Shown here: one piece after another, positions 45,885 through 55,177 of the stretch
Layout: each line of letters opens with the position of its first letter
Position numbering within the stretch: position 1 is the stretch's first letter
NCBI GenBank assembly: GCA_036560445.1
Contig: DATBRG010000012.1
Coordinates: 1 to 64,000 of the forward strand
From: DATBRG01 sp036560445
GTDB lineage: Bacteria > Pseudomonadota > Gammaproteobacteria > Burkholderiales > Methylophilaceae
Reading direction: 5' to 3'
Length of the DNA: 64,000 bases
Translations under genes and position numbers: made by a program
The notes under the pieces: model-generated
Seen by the model: only the letters and a program-made list of their open reading frames with translations
What the model was told of the DNA's origin: nothing
Databases searched by the model: none

Positions 45885-45914
45885 TTGACATCATAAAGAC
45901 ATATGTCATATCTA
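45885..45914 (+). promoter_or_regulatory. Possible sigma-70 promoter for the small exported protein
   Basis: TTGACA (45885-45890) is followed after 18 bases by TATCTA (45909-45914). This would give a leader of about 85 bases before the ATG at 46007, where a good AAGGAG ribosome-binding site is seen. The -35 element is perfect and the -10 element is moderate. Confidence 0.45.
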
Positions 45915-46006
45915 TACTTTCTTTACCTAAGCGTGATTGATAACAAACCCACAAGGTAGCCACTCGTCAGCGTCTAAGGACTTTTTACCCTAAAGGAGCA
46001 ATAAAA

Positions 46007-46387
46007 ATGAAACGAACCACCCTTCTTGCAGCACTATCAATCACGTTTGCCGTAAATGCTGTTGCCGCTGAACCAATCGTAACCACTGACAGCCAGTCAC
46101 TCAATAAAGTCCTTGTTGTTGCTGTTACGGAACCAGGTGTAGTGGCCTCCGATACTGCATGGCTACTGTCGAATCAAGCCTTAGATGGCCGCGAGATTCC
46201 TATCCTGATGGTACTGAAGCCAGAGACTCGCGTCAGCACCCTTAACAGTCTAAAACTGACGGCTAGTGATCTGCCAGCCCTTATTTTTCTGGATTCCAAT
46301 GGCAATGAGCTTGGCCGAGTCGTTGGCGCCGCACCCGCGGTAAAGGTGTTCGAGAAAAATAACCTGAAAACTGTCTCAATGAACTGA
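46007..46387 (+). CDS. Small exported protein, thioredoxin-like fold possible
   Basis: A 126-residue protein with a clear signal peptide (RTTLLAALSITFAVNAVAA, cut before EPIV). The mature part alternates short strands and helices and includes IPILMVLKPETRVSTLNSLKLTASDLPALIFLDSNGNELGRVVGA, which resembles the end of a thioredoxin fold with a cis-proline (LPALIF), but no CxxC is present. It is not a redox enzyme in any obvious way. It is monocistronic, with its own promoter-like site and a terminator. Confidence 0.72.
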   Translation: MKRTTLLAALSITFAVNAVAAEPIVTTDSQSLNKVLVVAVTEPGVVASDTAWLLSNQALDGREIPILMVLKPETRVSTLNSLKLTASDLPALIFLDSNGNELGRVVGAAPAVKVFEKNNLKTVSMN

Positions 46388-46410
46388 TTTTTATAGTTGG
46401 TCAGGATGTT

Positions 46411-46438
46411 AAAAAAGCGCAGGCAACTGCGCTTTTTT
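46411..46438. terminator. Bidirectional intrinsic terminator
   Basis: A perfect 12-base inverted repeat AAAAAAGCGCAG/CTGCGCTTTTTT with the loop GCAA, flanked by A and T tracts on the two sides. It can stop transcription from either strand and lies 24 bases after the small exported protein and 70 bases after the minus-strand thiO stop codon. Confidence 0.9.
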
Positions 46439-46508
46439 GTTGGCTCAATAAGGCTGCACTTGCAATACTTATATATAAACTCTTCAGGGCCAGAAGTAAT
46501 CCCAGCAG

Positions 46509-47591
46509 CTACCTCATCGCGAAAGGTGTCGCGTCCAGGAATGGCTGCTCCCCACAAACCAGGGCAGCTATCATTTTTGCACTGGCAGGTGCCATAGTCG
46601 TACCGTAGCGAAAATGGCCGGTATTTAGAAATAGGTTTCGCACTTCCGGATGAGCGGAGATGGTTGGCAAATTTTCCGGGGTGCCAGGCCTCAACCCGCT
46701 CCAGTGCTTGAGTATAGGCATATGCTTGAGCGCAGGGATAATTGCTTCAGCTTTTGCAGCTAATTCAATTCTGACGCTTTCGGTGGTGCCTGGGTCGAAG
46801 CCCACATCTTCTAGTGTGCTACCAGCGAGCAACAGGCCGTCCTTGCGCGGCACCATGTAAAAACCTTCGCGGTAGACCATGTGAGCCAACGCTTCGGCAG
46901 GTTGGTTATAAAGCAGAATCTGCCCGCGCATAGGCTTGATATTGAGTTTCATGGCATTGGCTTTTAAGAGCTCAAAACTCCAGGCCCCTGAAGTCACGAC
47001 AAATTTTTCCGCCACCAGCTTTGCCCCGCTAACCGTCTCCCAAGCATCAAGGCAATCAATCTCCGGTAGAGGTTTTAATTCGGTGCGCTCCAGTAATTCG
47101 ACACCTTTCAATTGCAAAGCCTTGCGCAAAGCTTTAAGTAAATGCGGTGGGCGTACCTGGCCGACTGTAGGTAACCAGAGGCCATCGCCGTGGCTCAAAG
47201 ACTGCAACTTGAATTGAGAAGCCGGGAAATTCTCAGCCGGAATATCATACGCAGCACACCAGGAAAGCGCCGTTTCACGGTCAAATTTGGGTAGCAATAA
47301 CATGCCGCTTTGTTGGTACTCGGAATCAATACCGGTTTCAGTAAGCAAGCGTTCGCATAGTGTTGGATAAAGACCAGCACCAACCAAACTGAGCTTATTG
47401 ACCGATTCAGCATACATCCAGGGCAACAACGGGAAAAGAATGCCTGCGCCAGCCCACGAGGCTTCACCGGAATTCTGGCTCGCAATCTCCCCGCGCTCCA
47501 CCACAGTAACGCTGCAGCCACGCGCGGCTAACTCCAACGCGGTAAGACAGCCTACTACACCGCCACCGGCAACCAATACGCGCGTACTCAT
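46509..47591 (-). CDS. thiO: Glycine oxidase ThiO
   Basis: A 360-residue FAD-dependent oxidoreductase of the DAO family. The nucleotide-binding motif is VAGGGVVGCLTALELAARG, and the C-terminal GLRPGTPENLPTISAHPEVRNLFLNTGHFRYGTTMAP is characteristic. ThiO converts glycine to the imine used to build the thiazole part of thiamine. No other thi gene is adjacent. It overlaps the Kef-type antiporter gene by four bases, an unexpected partner. Confidence 0.92.
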   Translation of the reverse strand: MSTRVLVAGGGVVGCLTALELAARGCSVTVVERGEIASQNSGEASWAGAGILFPLLPWMYAESVNKLSLVGAGLYPTLCERLLTETGIDSEYQQSGMLLLPKFDRETALSWCAAYDIPAENFPASQFKLQSLSHGDGLWLPTVGQVRPPHLLKALRKALQLKGVELLERTELKPLPEIDCLDAWETVSGAKLVAEKFVVTSGAWSFELLKANAMKLNIKPMRGQILLYNQPAEALAHMVYREGFYMVPRKDGLLLAGSTLEDVGFDPGTTESVRIELAAKAEAIIPALKHMPILKHWSGLRPGTPENLPTISAHPEVRNLFLNTGHFRYGTTMAPASAKMIAALVCGEQPFLDATPFAMR

Positions 47592-49561
47592 CGGCCAGTC
47601 AGCATAATTCTTTCAGCGATAGTCAGGTCTTCCGGCTTGCCCAGCAAGACCACCACATCACCTTCTGCAAAATTGGATTGCGGCTCGGCATCATAAGGTT
47701 TGAATGTATTACGCCGTATGGTTTTCACCTCTACGTTATAGCCTTCCAAGCCAATATCTATGACACGCTTGCCAACACAAAATGCTTTCTGCGGAATCGC
47801 CAGTGAATGCAGGCGTGGCTGGTTTCTCTCCAGCGCTTCCTGCTCGACATCGGAAACCCCGTGGAAGAAACCACGGAACATCTTGTAGCGCTCTTCGCGA
47901 AAGCGACGTATGCGCTTTACCACCCGATGCAGCGGTACATCCAGCAAGACCAGCGCATGCGATGCCAGCATCAGGCTACCCTCCAGCACCTCCGGCACCA
48001 CTTCGGTGGCCCCCGCTGCGCGCAGGGTTTCCATATTGGCATCATCCACGGTACGGACGACGACTGGTAGTTGCGGATAATTTTCTTGCACTACATGCAA
48101 TATCTTCATGGTCGAAGCTTCGTCGTTATAACTGATGATCAAAGCCTTGGCTCGCTCTATACCTGCCGCGCGCAGCACGATGCGTTTGCCGGCATCTCCG
48201 TACATAACGTTTTCGCCAGCAGAGGCGGCTTCCTGCACACGTGTAGGATCGATATCCAGCGCAATATAGGGTATGTTTTCTTCTGCCAGGAAACGCGCAA
48301 GATATTGCCCACTACGCCCAAAACCGCAGATGATGACATGGTCTGAAAGTTGTCTGCCGATCTGCTCTATGCCTTCAATCTGATTCCTGCGGTTACGCGT
48401 GTAGCTGCGTGCAAAAAACTCGGCGATCTGTAAGTTACGCTGAATGATAAAGGGCGCAGCCACCATCGAAAGTAGTGATGCGGCCAGCACCAGTTGCAAG
48501 GTCTGGCCGCTGATTAAGCCATTCTCCAGCCCCAGTGCAAGCAGCACAAAACTGAATTCGCCTGCTTGTGCCAGCGTGACTCCGGCTCGCACCGCCACAC
48601 CTGGCTCGTAGCCAAAAACACGACTTAAGACTGCCACCACCAACGTCTTGAAAACTATCAGTGCGACCAGCAACAACAGGACCAAGCCGATATTGGAAGC
48701 CAGTTGCTGCACATCCAGCAGCATGCCGACAGTGACGAAAAACAGGCCCAGCAGAATGTCACGGAAAGAAGCAATGTCAGATTCAACTTGGTAGCGATAC
48801 CGTGTTTCCGAAATCAGCATACCGGCGATAAAAGCTCCAAGCGCATAAGACAAGCCAGCCATCTTGGTGACATAGGCCAGCATCAGGGTCACCATCAACA
48901 CATTCATCACAAACAGTTCTCGCGAACGCTGGCGAGCCACGAGGCTGAACCAGCGGTTCATGACCGATTTGCCAAAGATGAACAGCAGGCTAAGCAAAGC
49001 CGCCGCCTTAAAGGAAGCAATAACGAGCGTGTGCACCAAGTTACCGCCCTCTCCCGACAACGCAGGAATCAATACCAGCAAAGGCACGACAGCGATATCC
49101 TGAAACAGCAGTACACCAATGGCCAGGCGACCATGACGCGCATTGATATCAAGCCGCTCGACCAGCATCTTGGAAACAATAGCGGTGGAAGACATGGTAA
49201 AAGCGCCCCCTATGACCAGCGCAGCCGGCCAGCTCAAGCCAAGCGCCAGGCAAACTGCCATCGTCACGATCATGGTGATGGCGACTTGGGCGCCACCAAG
49301 CCCCAAAACTATGCGGCGCATGGAATATAACTGTGCCAGGCTGAATTCCAGGCCAATACTGAACATCAGGAACACCACACCAAATTCGGCCAACTCCCGA
49401 TTAGCATCAGTGTCGGGCAATATACCGAAAGTCTGAGGCCCCAAGGCAAGACCAACCGCGAAATAAGCTAGCATAGGCGGCAGGCGCAACACGCGAAACA
49501 ATGCCACAGCCAGTACCGAGCTGGTGAGCAGCATTAAAATGGTAGGTAAAGTTTCGTGCAT
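47588..49561 (-). CDS. Monovalent cation:proton antiporter, CPA2 (Kef/YbaL-like)
   Basis: A 657-residue protein. The N-terminal 380 residues form a CPA2 antiporter with about 12 membrane segments (FGVVFLMFSIGLEFSL, FTMSSTAIVSKML, LLFQDIAVVPLLV, with the conserved Asp in FQD). A TrkA-N Rossmann domain follows (HVIICGFGRSGQYLARFLAEENIPYIALDID), then a TrkA-C domain near the end. It probably expels K+ or another cation in exchange for protons, gated by a nucleotide. It is upstream of thiO on the same strand. Confidence 0.92.
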   Translation of the reverse strand: MHETLPTILMLLTSSVLAVALFRVLRLPPMLAYFAVGLALGPQTFGILPDTDANRELAEFGVVFLMFSIGLEFSLAQLYSMRRIVLGLGGAQVAITMIVTMAVCLALGLSWPAALVIGGAFTMSSTAIVSKMLVERLDINARHGRLAIGVLLFQDIAVVPLLVLIPALSGEGGNLVHTLVIASFKAAALLSLLFIFGKSVMNRWFSLVARQRSRELFVMNVLMVTLMLAYVTKMAGLSYALGAFIAGMLISETRYRYQVESDIASFRDILLGLFFVTVGMLLDVQQLASNIGLVLLLLVALIVFKTLVVAVLSRVFGYEPGVAVRAGVTLAQAGEFSFVLLALGLENGLISGQTLQLVLAASLLSMVAAPFIIQRNLQIAEFFARSYTRNRRNQIEGIEQIGRQLSDHVIICGFGRSGQYLARFLAEENIPYIALDIDPTRVQEAASAGENVMYGDAGKRIVLRAAGIERAKALIISYNDEASTMKILHVVQENYPQLPVVVRTVDDANMETLRAAGATEVVPEVLEGSLMLASHALVLLDVPLHRVVKRIRRFREERYKMFRGFFHGVSDVEQEALERNQPRLHSLAIPQKAFCVGKRVIDIGLEGYNVEVKTIRRNTFKPYDAEPQSNFAEGDVVVLLGKPEDLTIAERIMLTGR

Positions 49562-49674
49562 GACTGAGTCCGAGTTTTTTATTAGGCAAAATTTATGCCG
49601 ACTTTAACAAAAGTCGGCGATATTTGCTGTTCCGTCCTTTATTCGCAGGCCATTCCCTTTTATACTGGACACGT

Positions 49675-50673
49675 ATGGGAACATCCAAATTAGAAAAATC
49701 CAGCCATGCCAAAATGCCGCTGGAACTTGCCCGAGAAGTATTGCTGATCGAAGCACGCGCGGTCGAGGCACTAGCTCAACGCCTGGATGATAGCTTCAGT
49801 CGTGCCGTTACGCTCATTTTACAATGTCGTGGACGTGTTGTGGTGAGTGGTATGGGGAAATCCGGCCATATCGGCAGCAAAATCGCGGCTACGCTTGCCA
49901 GTACTGGCACCCCGGCTTTTTTCATGCACCCAGCGGAAGCCAGCCATGGCGATCTTGGCATGATTACCAAAGACGATGTGGTGATTGCACTATCAAACTC
50001 AGGTGAGAGCGATGAGCTTCTGGCTATCCTGCCGTTGCTTAAGCGCATGGATGCCAAACTCATCAGCCTGACCGGTAATCCAAAATCGACACTAGCACGG
50101 CTATCTGACGTGCATCTGGATGCGCATGTCGAACAAGAGGCCTGCCCGTTGGGGCTTTCTCCAACAGCCAGCACCACAGCCACCTTGGCACTAGGCGATG
50201 CGCTGGCAGTGACGGTGCTGGACCAACGCGGTTTCTCCACCGAAGATTTCGCGCGCTCCCACCCTGGTGGTGCGCTTGGTCGGCGCTTATTGATACATGT
50301 GCGCGACATCATGCGCACAGACCAAGACATCCCGAGCGTAAGTAGGGACGCCTCGCTTTCTGCGGGTTTGCTGGAGATTTCACGCAAAGGCCTTGGTATG
50401 ACAGCCGTTACAGATGCAGCCGGTAAAGCCGTAGGCATCTTTACCGATGGCGACCTGCGCCGCGCTTTTGAACACGGCATCAAGGCTACAGGAACACGCA
50501 TGCAGGATGTCATGCATACCAATCCCTTGAGCATAGGCCCCGACCAACTGGCCGTAGACGCAGTAGAACTCATGGAAAAACATAAAATTAACGCCCTGTT
50601 GGTGGTTGACCCTCAGGGCAATCTGGTCGGCGCACTGAATATGCACGACCTATTGATAGCAAAGGTGGTTTGA
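49675..50673 (+). CDS. kdsD: Arabinose 5-phosphate isomerase KdsD
   Basis: A SIS-domain isomerase of about 332 residues that makes D-arabinose 5-phosphate for Kdo, the core sugar of LPS. The sugar-binding motif is GMGKSGHIGSKIAATLASTGTPAFF, and two CBS domains follow the SIS domain (DIMRTDQDIPSVSRDASL, DVMHTNPLSIGPDQLAVDA). I chose the ATG at 49675, which gives the usual length; the frame is open 17 codons further up from a TTG. It leads the kds-lpt-rpoN cluster. Confidence 0.95.
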   Translation: MGTSKLEKSSHAKMPLELAREVLLIEARAVEALAQRLDDSFSRAVTLILQCRGRVVVSGMGKSGHIGSKIAATLASTGTPAFFMHPAEASHGDLGMITKDDVVIALSNSGESDELLAILPLLKRMDAKLISLTGNPKSTLARLSDVHLDAHVEQEACPLGLSPTASTTATLALGDALAVTVLDQRGFSTEDFARSHPGGALGRRLLIHVRDIMRTDQDIPSVSRDASLSAGLLEISRKGLGMTAVTDAAGKAVGIFTDGDLRRAFEHGIKATGTRMQDVMHTNPLSIGPDQLAVDAVELMEKHKINALLVVDPQGNLVGALNMHDLLIAKVV

Positions 50674-51198
50674 ATGACTCCGGTAGAAGAACGTGCAAAA
50701 CGCATCAAGGTAGTGGCGTTTGATGTGGATGGTGTGATGACCAATGGCGGCTTGATGCTGGGCGACGATGGCCTGGAATATAAATCCTTCCATTCGCTGG
50801 ATGGCCTCGGCATGAAAATGCTCAAGGCAACTGGCATACAGATGGCAATTATCACCGCTCGCAGCTCCAACGTGGTCAATGAACGTGCGAAGAACACTGG
50901 CATTGCGCACGTTTACCAAGGTGCAGAAAACAAATACGTGGCATTTCAGCAGCTGATTCAGGATTTGGGTGTCACTGCCGAAGAGTGCGCCTTCATGGGG
51001 GATGACGTGGTAGATTTACCGCCCATGCGCCGCAGTGGTTTTGCGGTCACCGTGCCGCACGCCATGCCCCTGGTAAAGCAATATGCACATTACATCACAG
51101 AGCGTCAGGCCGGCTTTGGTGCAGTCCGCGAGCTGTGTGAACTCATCATGAAGGCGCAGGGCACCTTTGATGGGCAAATGGCGCAATTCCTGAAGTAA
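50674..51198 (+). CDS. kdsC: 3-deoxy-D-manno-octulosonate 8-phosphate phosphatase KdsC
   Basis: A 174-residue HAD-superfamily phosphatase that removes phosphate from Kdo 8-phosphate. Motif I is AFDVDGVMTNG with the catalytic aspartates, motif II is ITARSS, and motif III/IV reads CAFMGDDVVDLPPM. Size is right for the small capless C0 HAD type. It begins on the base after the kdsD stop, so the two are tightly coupled. Confidence 0.96.
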   Translation: MTPVEERAKRIKVVAFDVDGVMTNGGLMLGDDGLEYKSFHSLDGLGMKMLKATGIQMAIITARSSNVVNERAKNTGIAHVYQGAENKYVAFQQLIQDLGVTAEECAFMGDDVVDLPPMRRSGFAVTVPHAMPLVKQYAHYITERQAGFGAVRELCELIMKAQGTFDGQMAQFLK

Positions 51199-51205
51199 TC
51201 TATCA

Positions 51206-52003
51206 ATGTATGGTCGCCCTACGATTCTGTTTCCATTGGCTTTGCTTGCATTGCTGGCTTTCCTCACGTTGTGGATTGACCGCACGGTACAAGCACCTAG
51301 CCTCAAACACGCTAACAACAACCGGCATGATCCAGACTATATCTTGAATAATTTCGTCACTAGTAGAACTGATATCAATGGCAGCCTGCACTACATGCTG
51401 GCAGCAGTAGAAATGAAACATTTTGCCGATGACGACAGTACCGAGCTGGTCAGGCCCCGGTTCACGCAATACTCCCCTGACAAGCCCTATACCCAGGTTC
51501 AGGCGCAGCGCGGCCTGGTGTCCAGCGATGGCCAGAATGTGCAATTTATGGATAATGTGAAAGTGTTTCGCCAAGCTTCCGAAGACAAGGGCGAGATGAC
51601 GGTACTGACCGAATATCTGAACGTCACTCCTGATAAGGATCTGGCGACGACAGACAAGCCAGTGACTATATTACAAGCCCCACAAACCGAGATCCATGCA
51701 GTCGGGATGATTTTTGACAAGAAGCAGCAAACCGTACAACTGCTAAAAAACGTACATGTACACTATGTGAAGCCGGACCTGCCGCCACCTGCAGCAACGA
51801 AAAATACGACGCCACCGAAAGCAGCCGCTAAAAACCAGAGCCGCCTGACACCTGTCGACAAAACATCTTTAACGCAAAACCCGAACAAGAAACCGCAAAC
51901 CAAAACAACTGCCCGTAATAGCGCCACCAGCAAAACCGATGCCAAAAGCAAGGCAGCAACCAACGATACCCGAATTCGGAGACATTATGAGCAAACGCAC
52001 TAG
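51206..52003 (+). CDS. lptC: LPS export protein LptC with long basic tail
   Basis: A bitopic protein of 265 residues. It starts with one membrane helix (about residues 7-25), followed by the periplasmic LptC beta-jellyroll (YSPDKPYTQVQAQRGLVSSDGQNVQF...YLNVTPDKDLATTDKPV). From about residue 190 to the end the protein is a low-complexity Lys/Thr/Pro/Ala tail (KNTTPPKAAAKNQSRLTPVD). E. coli LptC is about 190 residues without this tail. It passes LPS from LptFG to LptA. The stop overlaps the lptA start by 17 bases. Confidence 0.9.
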   Translation: MYGRPTILFPLALLALLAFLTLWIDRTVQAPSLKHANNNRHDPDYILNNFVTSRTDINGSLHYMLAAVEMKHFADDDSTELVRPRFTQYSPDKPYTQVQAQRGLVSSDGQNVQFMDNVKVFRQASEDKGEMTVLTEYLNVTPDKDLATTDKPVTILQAPQTEIHAVGMIFDKKQQTVQLLKNVHVHYVKPDLPPPAATKNTTPPKAAAKNQSRLTPVDKTSLTQNPNKKPQTKTTARNSATSKTDAKSKAATNDTRIRRHYEQTH

Positions 52004-52544
52004 CCTACTGCTAATCACGCTGATGCTGCTGGCCTTCAGCGCACGCGCTGAGAAAGCCGACCGCGACAAACCCATAGATCTGGAAGCAGATACCGTGACG
52101 GTAAATGATGCCAAAAAGATCAGCATCTACACAGGTAATGTCATATTGACTCAGGGCACCCTAGTCATTCATGGCGATAAGCTGATCATTCGTGAAGATA
52201 AGGATGGCTTCCAGCACAGCACATCCACCGGCAACCCGACCACCTTCAAACAAAAACGCGAAGGCAAGGATGAGTATATGGAAGGCAGCGCCCAGCGCAT
52301 TGAATATGACGCCCGCCTGGATAAAGTGCAGCTTTACACCAAAGCCTGGGTCAAACGTGCCGATGATGTCGTCAACGGTGATTACATCATGTATGACGCC
52401 AATTCCGAATATGCCGAGGTGCTCAGTGGTGGGCCACAGTCTGCGACTGCAGCCACGCCTAATGGCCGGGTGCGCGCCGTGATCCAACCCAAGAAGAAGC
52501 CTGCTGCTGGCACTGGTGACGCCAGTACCCCGGCTGCTCAATAA
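51987..52544 (+). CDS. lptA: LPS transport periplasmic protein LptA
   Basis: A 185-residue periplasmic protein. The signal peptide (LLLITLMLLAFSARA) is followed by an OstA-like jellyroll: DKPIDLEADTVTVNDAKKISIYTGNVILTQGTLVIHGDKLI and RIEYDARLDKVQLYTKAWVKR. LptA monomers stack to form the bridge across the periplasm to LptDE. The ATG at 51987 has GGAG upstream and sits inside the end of lptC; the frame is open further 5', but the signal peptide fixes the start. Confidence 0.95.
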   Translation: MSKRTSLLLITLMLLAFSARAEKADRDKPIDLEADTVTVNDAKKISIYTGNVILTQGTLVIHGDKLIIREDKDGFQHSTSTGNPTTFKQKREGKDEYMEGSAQRIEYDARLDKVQLYTKAWVKRADDVVNGDYIMYDANSEYAEVLSGGPQSATAATPNGRVRAVIQPKKKPAAGTGDASTPAAQ

Positions 52545-52583
52545 AAACCCCTATACCCTATATATTTAAGAATTGCCGTAACC

Positions 52584-53306
52584 ATGAGTGAGTTGAAAGT
52601 CGAGAGTCTGCGCAAGAGATACAAGTCGCGTACCGTAGTGCACGATATATCCCTGCAACTCAATAGCGGCGAGGTGGTCGGCCTGCTCGGCCCCAACGGC
52701 GCAGGCAAAACCACCAGCTTTTATATGATGGTGGGGCTGGTGTCCTTGGACGATGGCCGTATATTGCTTGATGGCAAAGACTTGAGCCGTATGCCCATCC
52801 ATCAACGGGCACGCATGGGGCTGTCTTACCTGCCGCAGGAGCCGTCGATATTCCGTAAGATGTCAGTTGCAGAAAATATCATGGCGATACTGGAACTGCA
52901 AAAGCTCACCCAGGCACAAATGGAAGACCGGCTGGAGGCCTTGCTACAAGAGCTGCATATCCTGCATATCCGCAATAATACCGCTGTCAGCCTGTCAGGT
53001 GGCGAGCGGCGCCGTGTTGAAATCGCGCGTTGCCTGGCCACCAACCCCAGCTTTATTTTGCTGGATGAGCCTTTTGCCGGGATCGACCCGATTGCTGTGC
53101 TGGATATTCAGAAAATCATTCGTTTCCTGGCTTCACGCAATATCGGCGTGCTCATTACCGACCACAATGTGCGTGAAACACTCGGCATCTGTGATAGAGC
53201 GTATATTGTTAATGAGGGGCGCGTATTCGCCGCCGGACGGCCGAGCGAAATTATTCATAATGACAGCGTAAGAGAAGTTTATTTAGGTAAGGATTTCCGC
53301 CTGTAA
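52584..53306 (+). CDS. lptB: LPS export ATPase LptB
   Basis: A 240-residue ABC ATPase that powers LptFG. Walker A is GPNGAGKTTS (about residues 36-45), the signature is LSGGERRRVEIARCL, Walker B is FILLDEPFAGIDPIAV and the switch is ITDHNVRETL. Its high similarity pattern to E. coli LptB is plain by eye. It comes 39 bases after lptA, with rpoN next. Confidence 0.98.
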   Translation: MSELKVESLRKRYKSRTVVHDISLQLNSGEVVGLLGPNGAGKTTSFYMMVGLVSLDDGRILLDGKDLSRMPIHQRARMGLSYLPQEPSIFRKMSVAENIMAILELQKLTQAQMEDRLEALLQELHILHIRNNTAVSLSGGERRRVEIARCLATNPSFILLDEPFAGIDPIAVLDIQKIIRFLASRNIGVLITDHNVRETLGICDRAYIVNEGRVFAAGRPSEIIHNDSVREVYLGKDFRL

Positions 53307-53329
53307 GCGGGAATCAGTCGCAAAACGCC

Positions 53330-54811
53330 ATGAAACAAAGTTTACAACTCAGATTTTCACAGCACCTGGCACTGACGCCGCAGTTGCAACAGTCCATCCG
53401 ACTGTTGCAACTTTCTTCGCAAGAGCTCAATCAGGAGCTCGAAGTACTGTTACAGGCCAACCCGCTTCTGGAGCGTGCCGAGAAGAATGAAGATGGCTCT
53501 GACCTGGAGCCTGCCGACACCTTTGTTCCCAATGGCCAAACCGCCGAGGTAACCGCCGCCAGCGAGGGGCCACCAGCAGAAACGCCTCTGGAAAGCATTC
53601 GGGAGGAAACCCCGCGCCAGGAAGACTACGGCGAAGATTATTTCGAATTCTCAGGCGGCAATCGCTGGGAAGATAGCGGCTCCGGTAGTGATGACGATAA
53701 TGATTTCACTTTCCAGGAAGCTGACACGCTAACCCTGCGCCAGCATCTTTCCAGCCAACTCAAACTCATGCCGCTTTCTGAACGTGACCAGACGCTGGCC
53801 ATGTTCCTGGTGGATGCTATCAATGACGATGGCTACCTGGAACATCCCCTGGAAGACTTGGCAGCCATGCTTGCGGAAGATTCCGAAGTAGACCTGCTGG
53901 AACTGCAGACCGCACTCAAATTCATACAGAATCTTGATCCACCCGGCATCGGCGCACGCAACCTGTCTGAATGCCTGTGCCTGCAACTCAAGGCGCTAGA
54001 GCAGAAGACACCCCACTTGGACCTCGCGCTTTCGGTAGCGGAAAACCACCTGCAATTACTTGCCAGCCGTGATTATGCCAAGCTGCGCAAGCTGCTGCGT
54101 TGCGACGACGAAACCCTGCGTGCAGTGCAGCAACTCATCGTCCAGCTCAACCCGAAACCAGGTGCCGATTTCACACATCTCGGCTCGGATCACTACATCC
54201 AGCATGAGATTCTGGTAAAAAAAGTCAAAGGTATCTGGATTGCCAGCCTGAATGACGAAGTGGTTCCCAAGCTCCGCATCAATCAGCTTTATGCCGGTAT
54301 CCTCAAACGCAATCGCGACAGCTCGAGTCAGTACCTCATGAGCCAGATGCAGGAAGCCAAGTGGATGATCAAGAATATCCAGCAGCGCTTCTCAACCATC
54401 TTGCGGGTATCGCAAGCCATTGTTGATCGCCAGCGCAATTTCTTTGAGCATGGTGAAGTGGCGATGCGCCCACTGGTGCTACGCGAGATCGCAGATGAGC
54501 TGGGGCTGCATGAATCCACCATCTCACGTGTCACTACGCGCAAGTACATGCTCACACCACGTGGGGTTTACGAACTCAAGTATTTCTTTGGTAGCCATGT
54601 CGCTACCGAATCCGGCGGCGCCTGCTCAGCCACCGCCATCCGCGCATTGATCAAACAGATGGTCAGCGAGGAGAACCAGAAGAAACCGCTGTCGGATAAT
54701 CAGATCACCGATATCCTCAGCAAGCAGGGTATCGTCGTCGCCAGACGTACGATAGCCAAATACCGCGAGTCTCTGCAGATACCCGCGGCTAACCAGCGCA
54801 AGTCGATCTGA
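53330..54811 (+). CDS. rpoN: RNA polymerase sigma-54 factor RpoN
   Basis: A 493-residue sigma-54. Region I begins with LRFSQHLALTPQLQQSIRLLQLSSQELNQELE, the Gln/Leu-rich part that meets the AAA+ activators. An acidic region II follows, and the C-terminal RpoN box ARRTIAKYRESL near the end contacts the -24 element. It precedes hpf as in many proteobacteria. Within this window, PilR and a canonical -24/-12 promoter depend on it. Confidence 0.98.
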   Translation: MKQSLQLRFSQHLALTPQLQQSIRLLQLSSQELNQELEVLLQANPLLERAEKNEDGSDLEPADTFVPNGQTAEVTAASEGPPAETPLESIREETPRQEDYGEDYFEFSGGNRWEDSGSGSDDDNDFTFQEADTLTLRQHLSSQLKLMPLSERDQTLAMFLVDAINDDGYLEHPLEDLAAMLAEDSEVDLLELQTALKFIQNLDPPGIGARNLSECLCLQLKALEQKTPHLDLALSVAENHLQLLASRDYAKLRKLLRCDDETLRAVQQLIVQLNPKPGADFTHLGSDHYIQHEILVKKVKGIWIASLNDEVVPKLRINQLYAGILKRNRDSSSQYLMSQMQEAKWMIKNIQQRFSTILRVSQAIVDRQRNFFEHGEVAMRPLVLREIADELGLHESTISRVTTRKYMLTPRGVYELKYFFGSHVATESGGACSATAIRALIKQMVSEENQKKPLSDNQITDILSKQGIVVARRTIAKYRESLQIPAANQRKSI

Positions 54812-54837
54812 CCTGCGTTTTACTGAAGGAGAGCATC

Positions 54838-55164
54838 ATGAACTTGCAATTAACCGGTCATCATCTAGAAGTTACTCCAGCTTTGCGCGATTACTTACAT
54901 AGCAAACTGACGCGCGTCAGCAACCATTTCGATCATGTGATCGATGTAAAAGTGACGCTGAGCGTGGAAAAACTGGTGCAAAAGGTCGAAGCGACCCTGC
55001 ACGTACCGGGTAACGATCTGCATGTCGCCTGCAGCGACGAGAACATGTATAGCGCCATTGATATGCTGGCAGACAAGTTGGATCGACAGGTCGTCAAGCA
55101 CAAGGAAAAACAGGGCGACCATCACAAGGCGAATGGTGCACTCAAGCATCAGGCAACCGAGTAA
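54838..55164 (+). CDS. hpf: Ribosome hibernation promoting factor, short form
   Basis: A 108-residue HPF/YfiA-family protein, the short form without the C-terminal dimerising domain. It opens with NLQLTGHHLEVTPALRDYLHSKLTRVSNHFDHV and holds the basic DMLADKLDRQVVKHKEKQ helix that binds the 30S decoding centre. It helps store ribosomes as inactive dimers. A clear GGAGAG-type ribosome-binding site precedes the ATG. It follows rpoN, and hprK comes directly after it where E. coli has ptsN. Confidence 0.94.
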   Translation: MNLQLTGHHLEVTPALRDYLHSKLTRVSNHFDHVIDVKVTLSVEKLVQKVEATLHVPGNDLHVACSDENMYSAIDMLADKLDRQVVKHKEKQGDHHKANGALKHQATE

Positions 55165-55177
55165 TTCTCACTAAACC

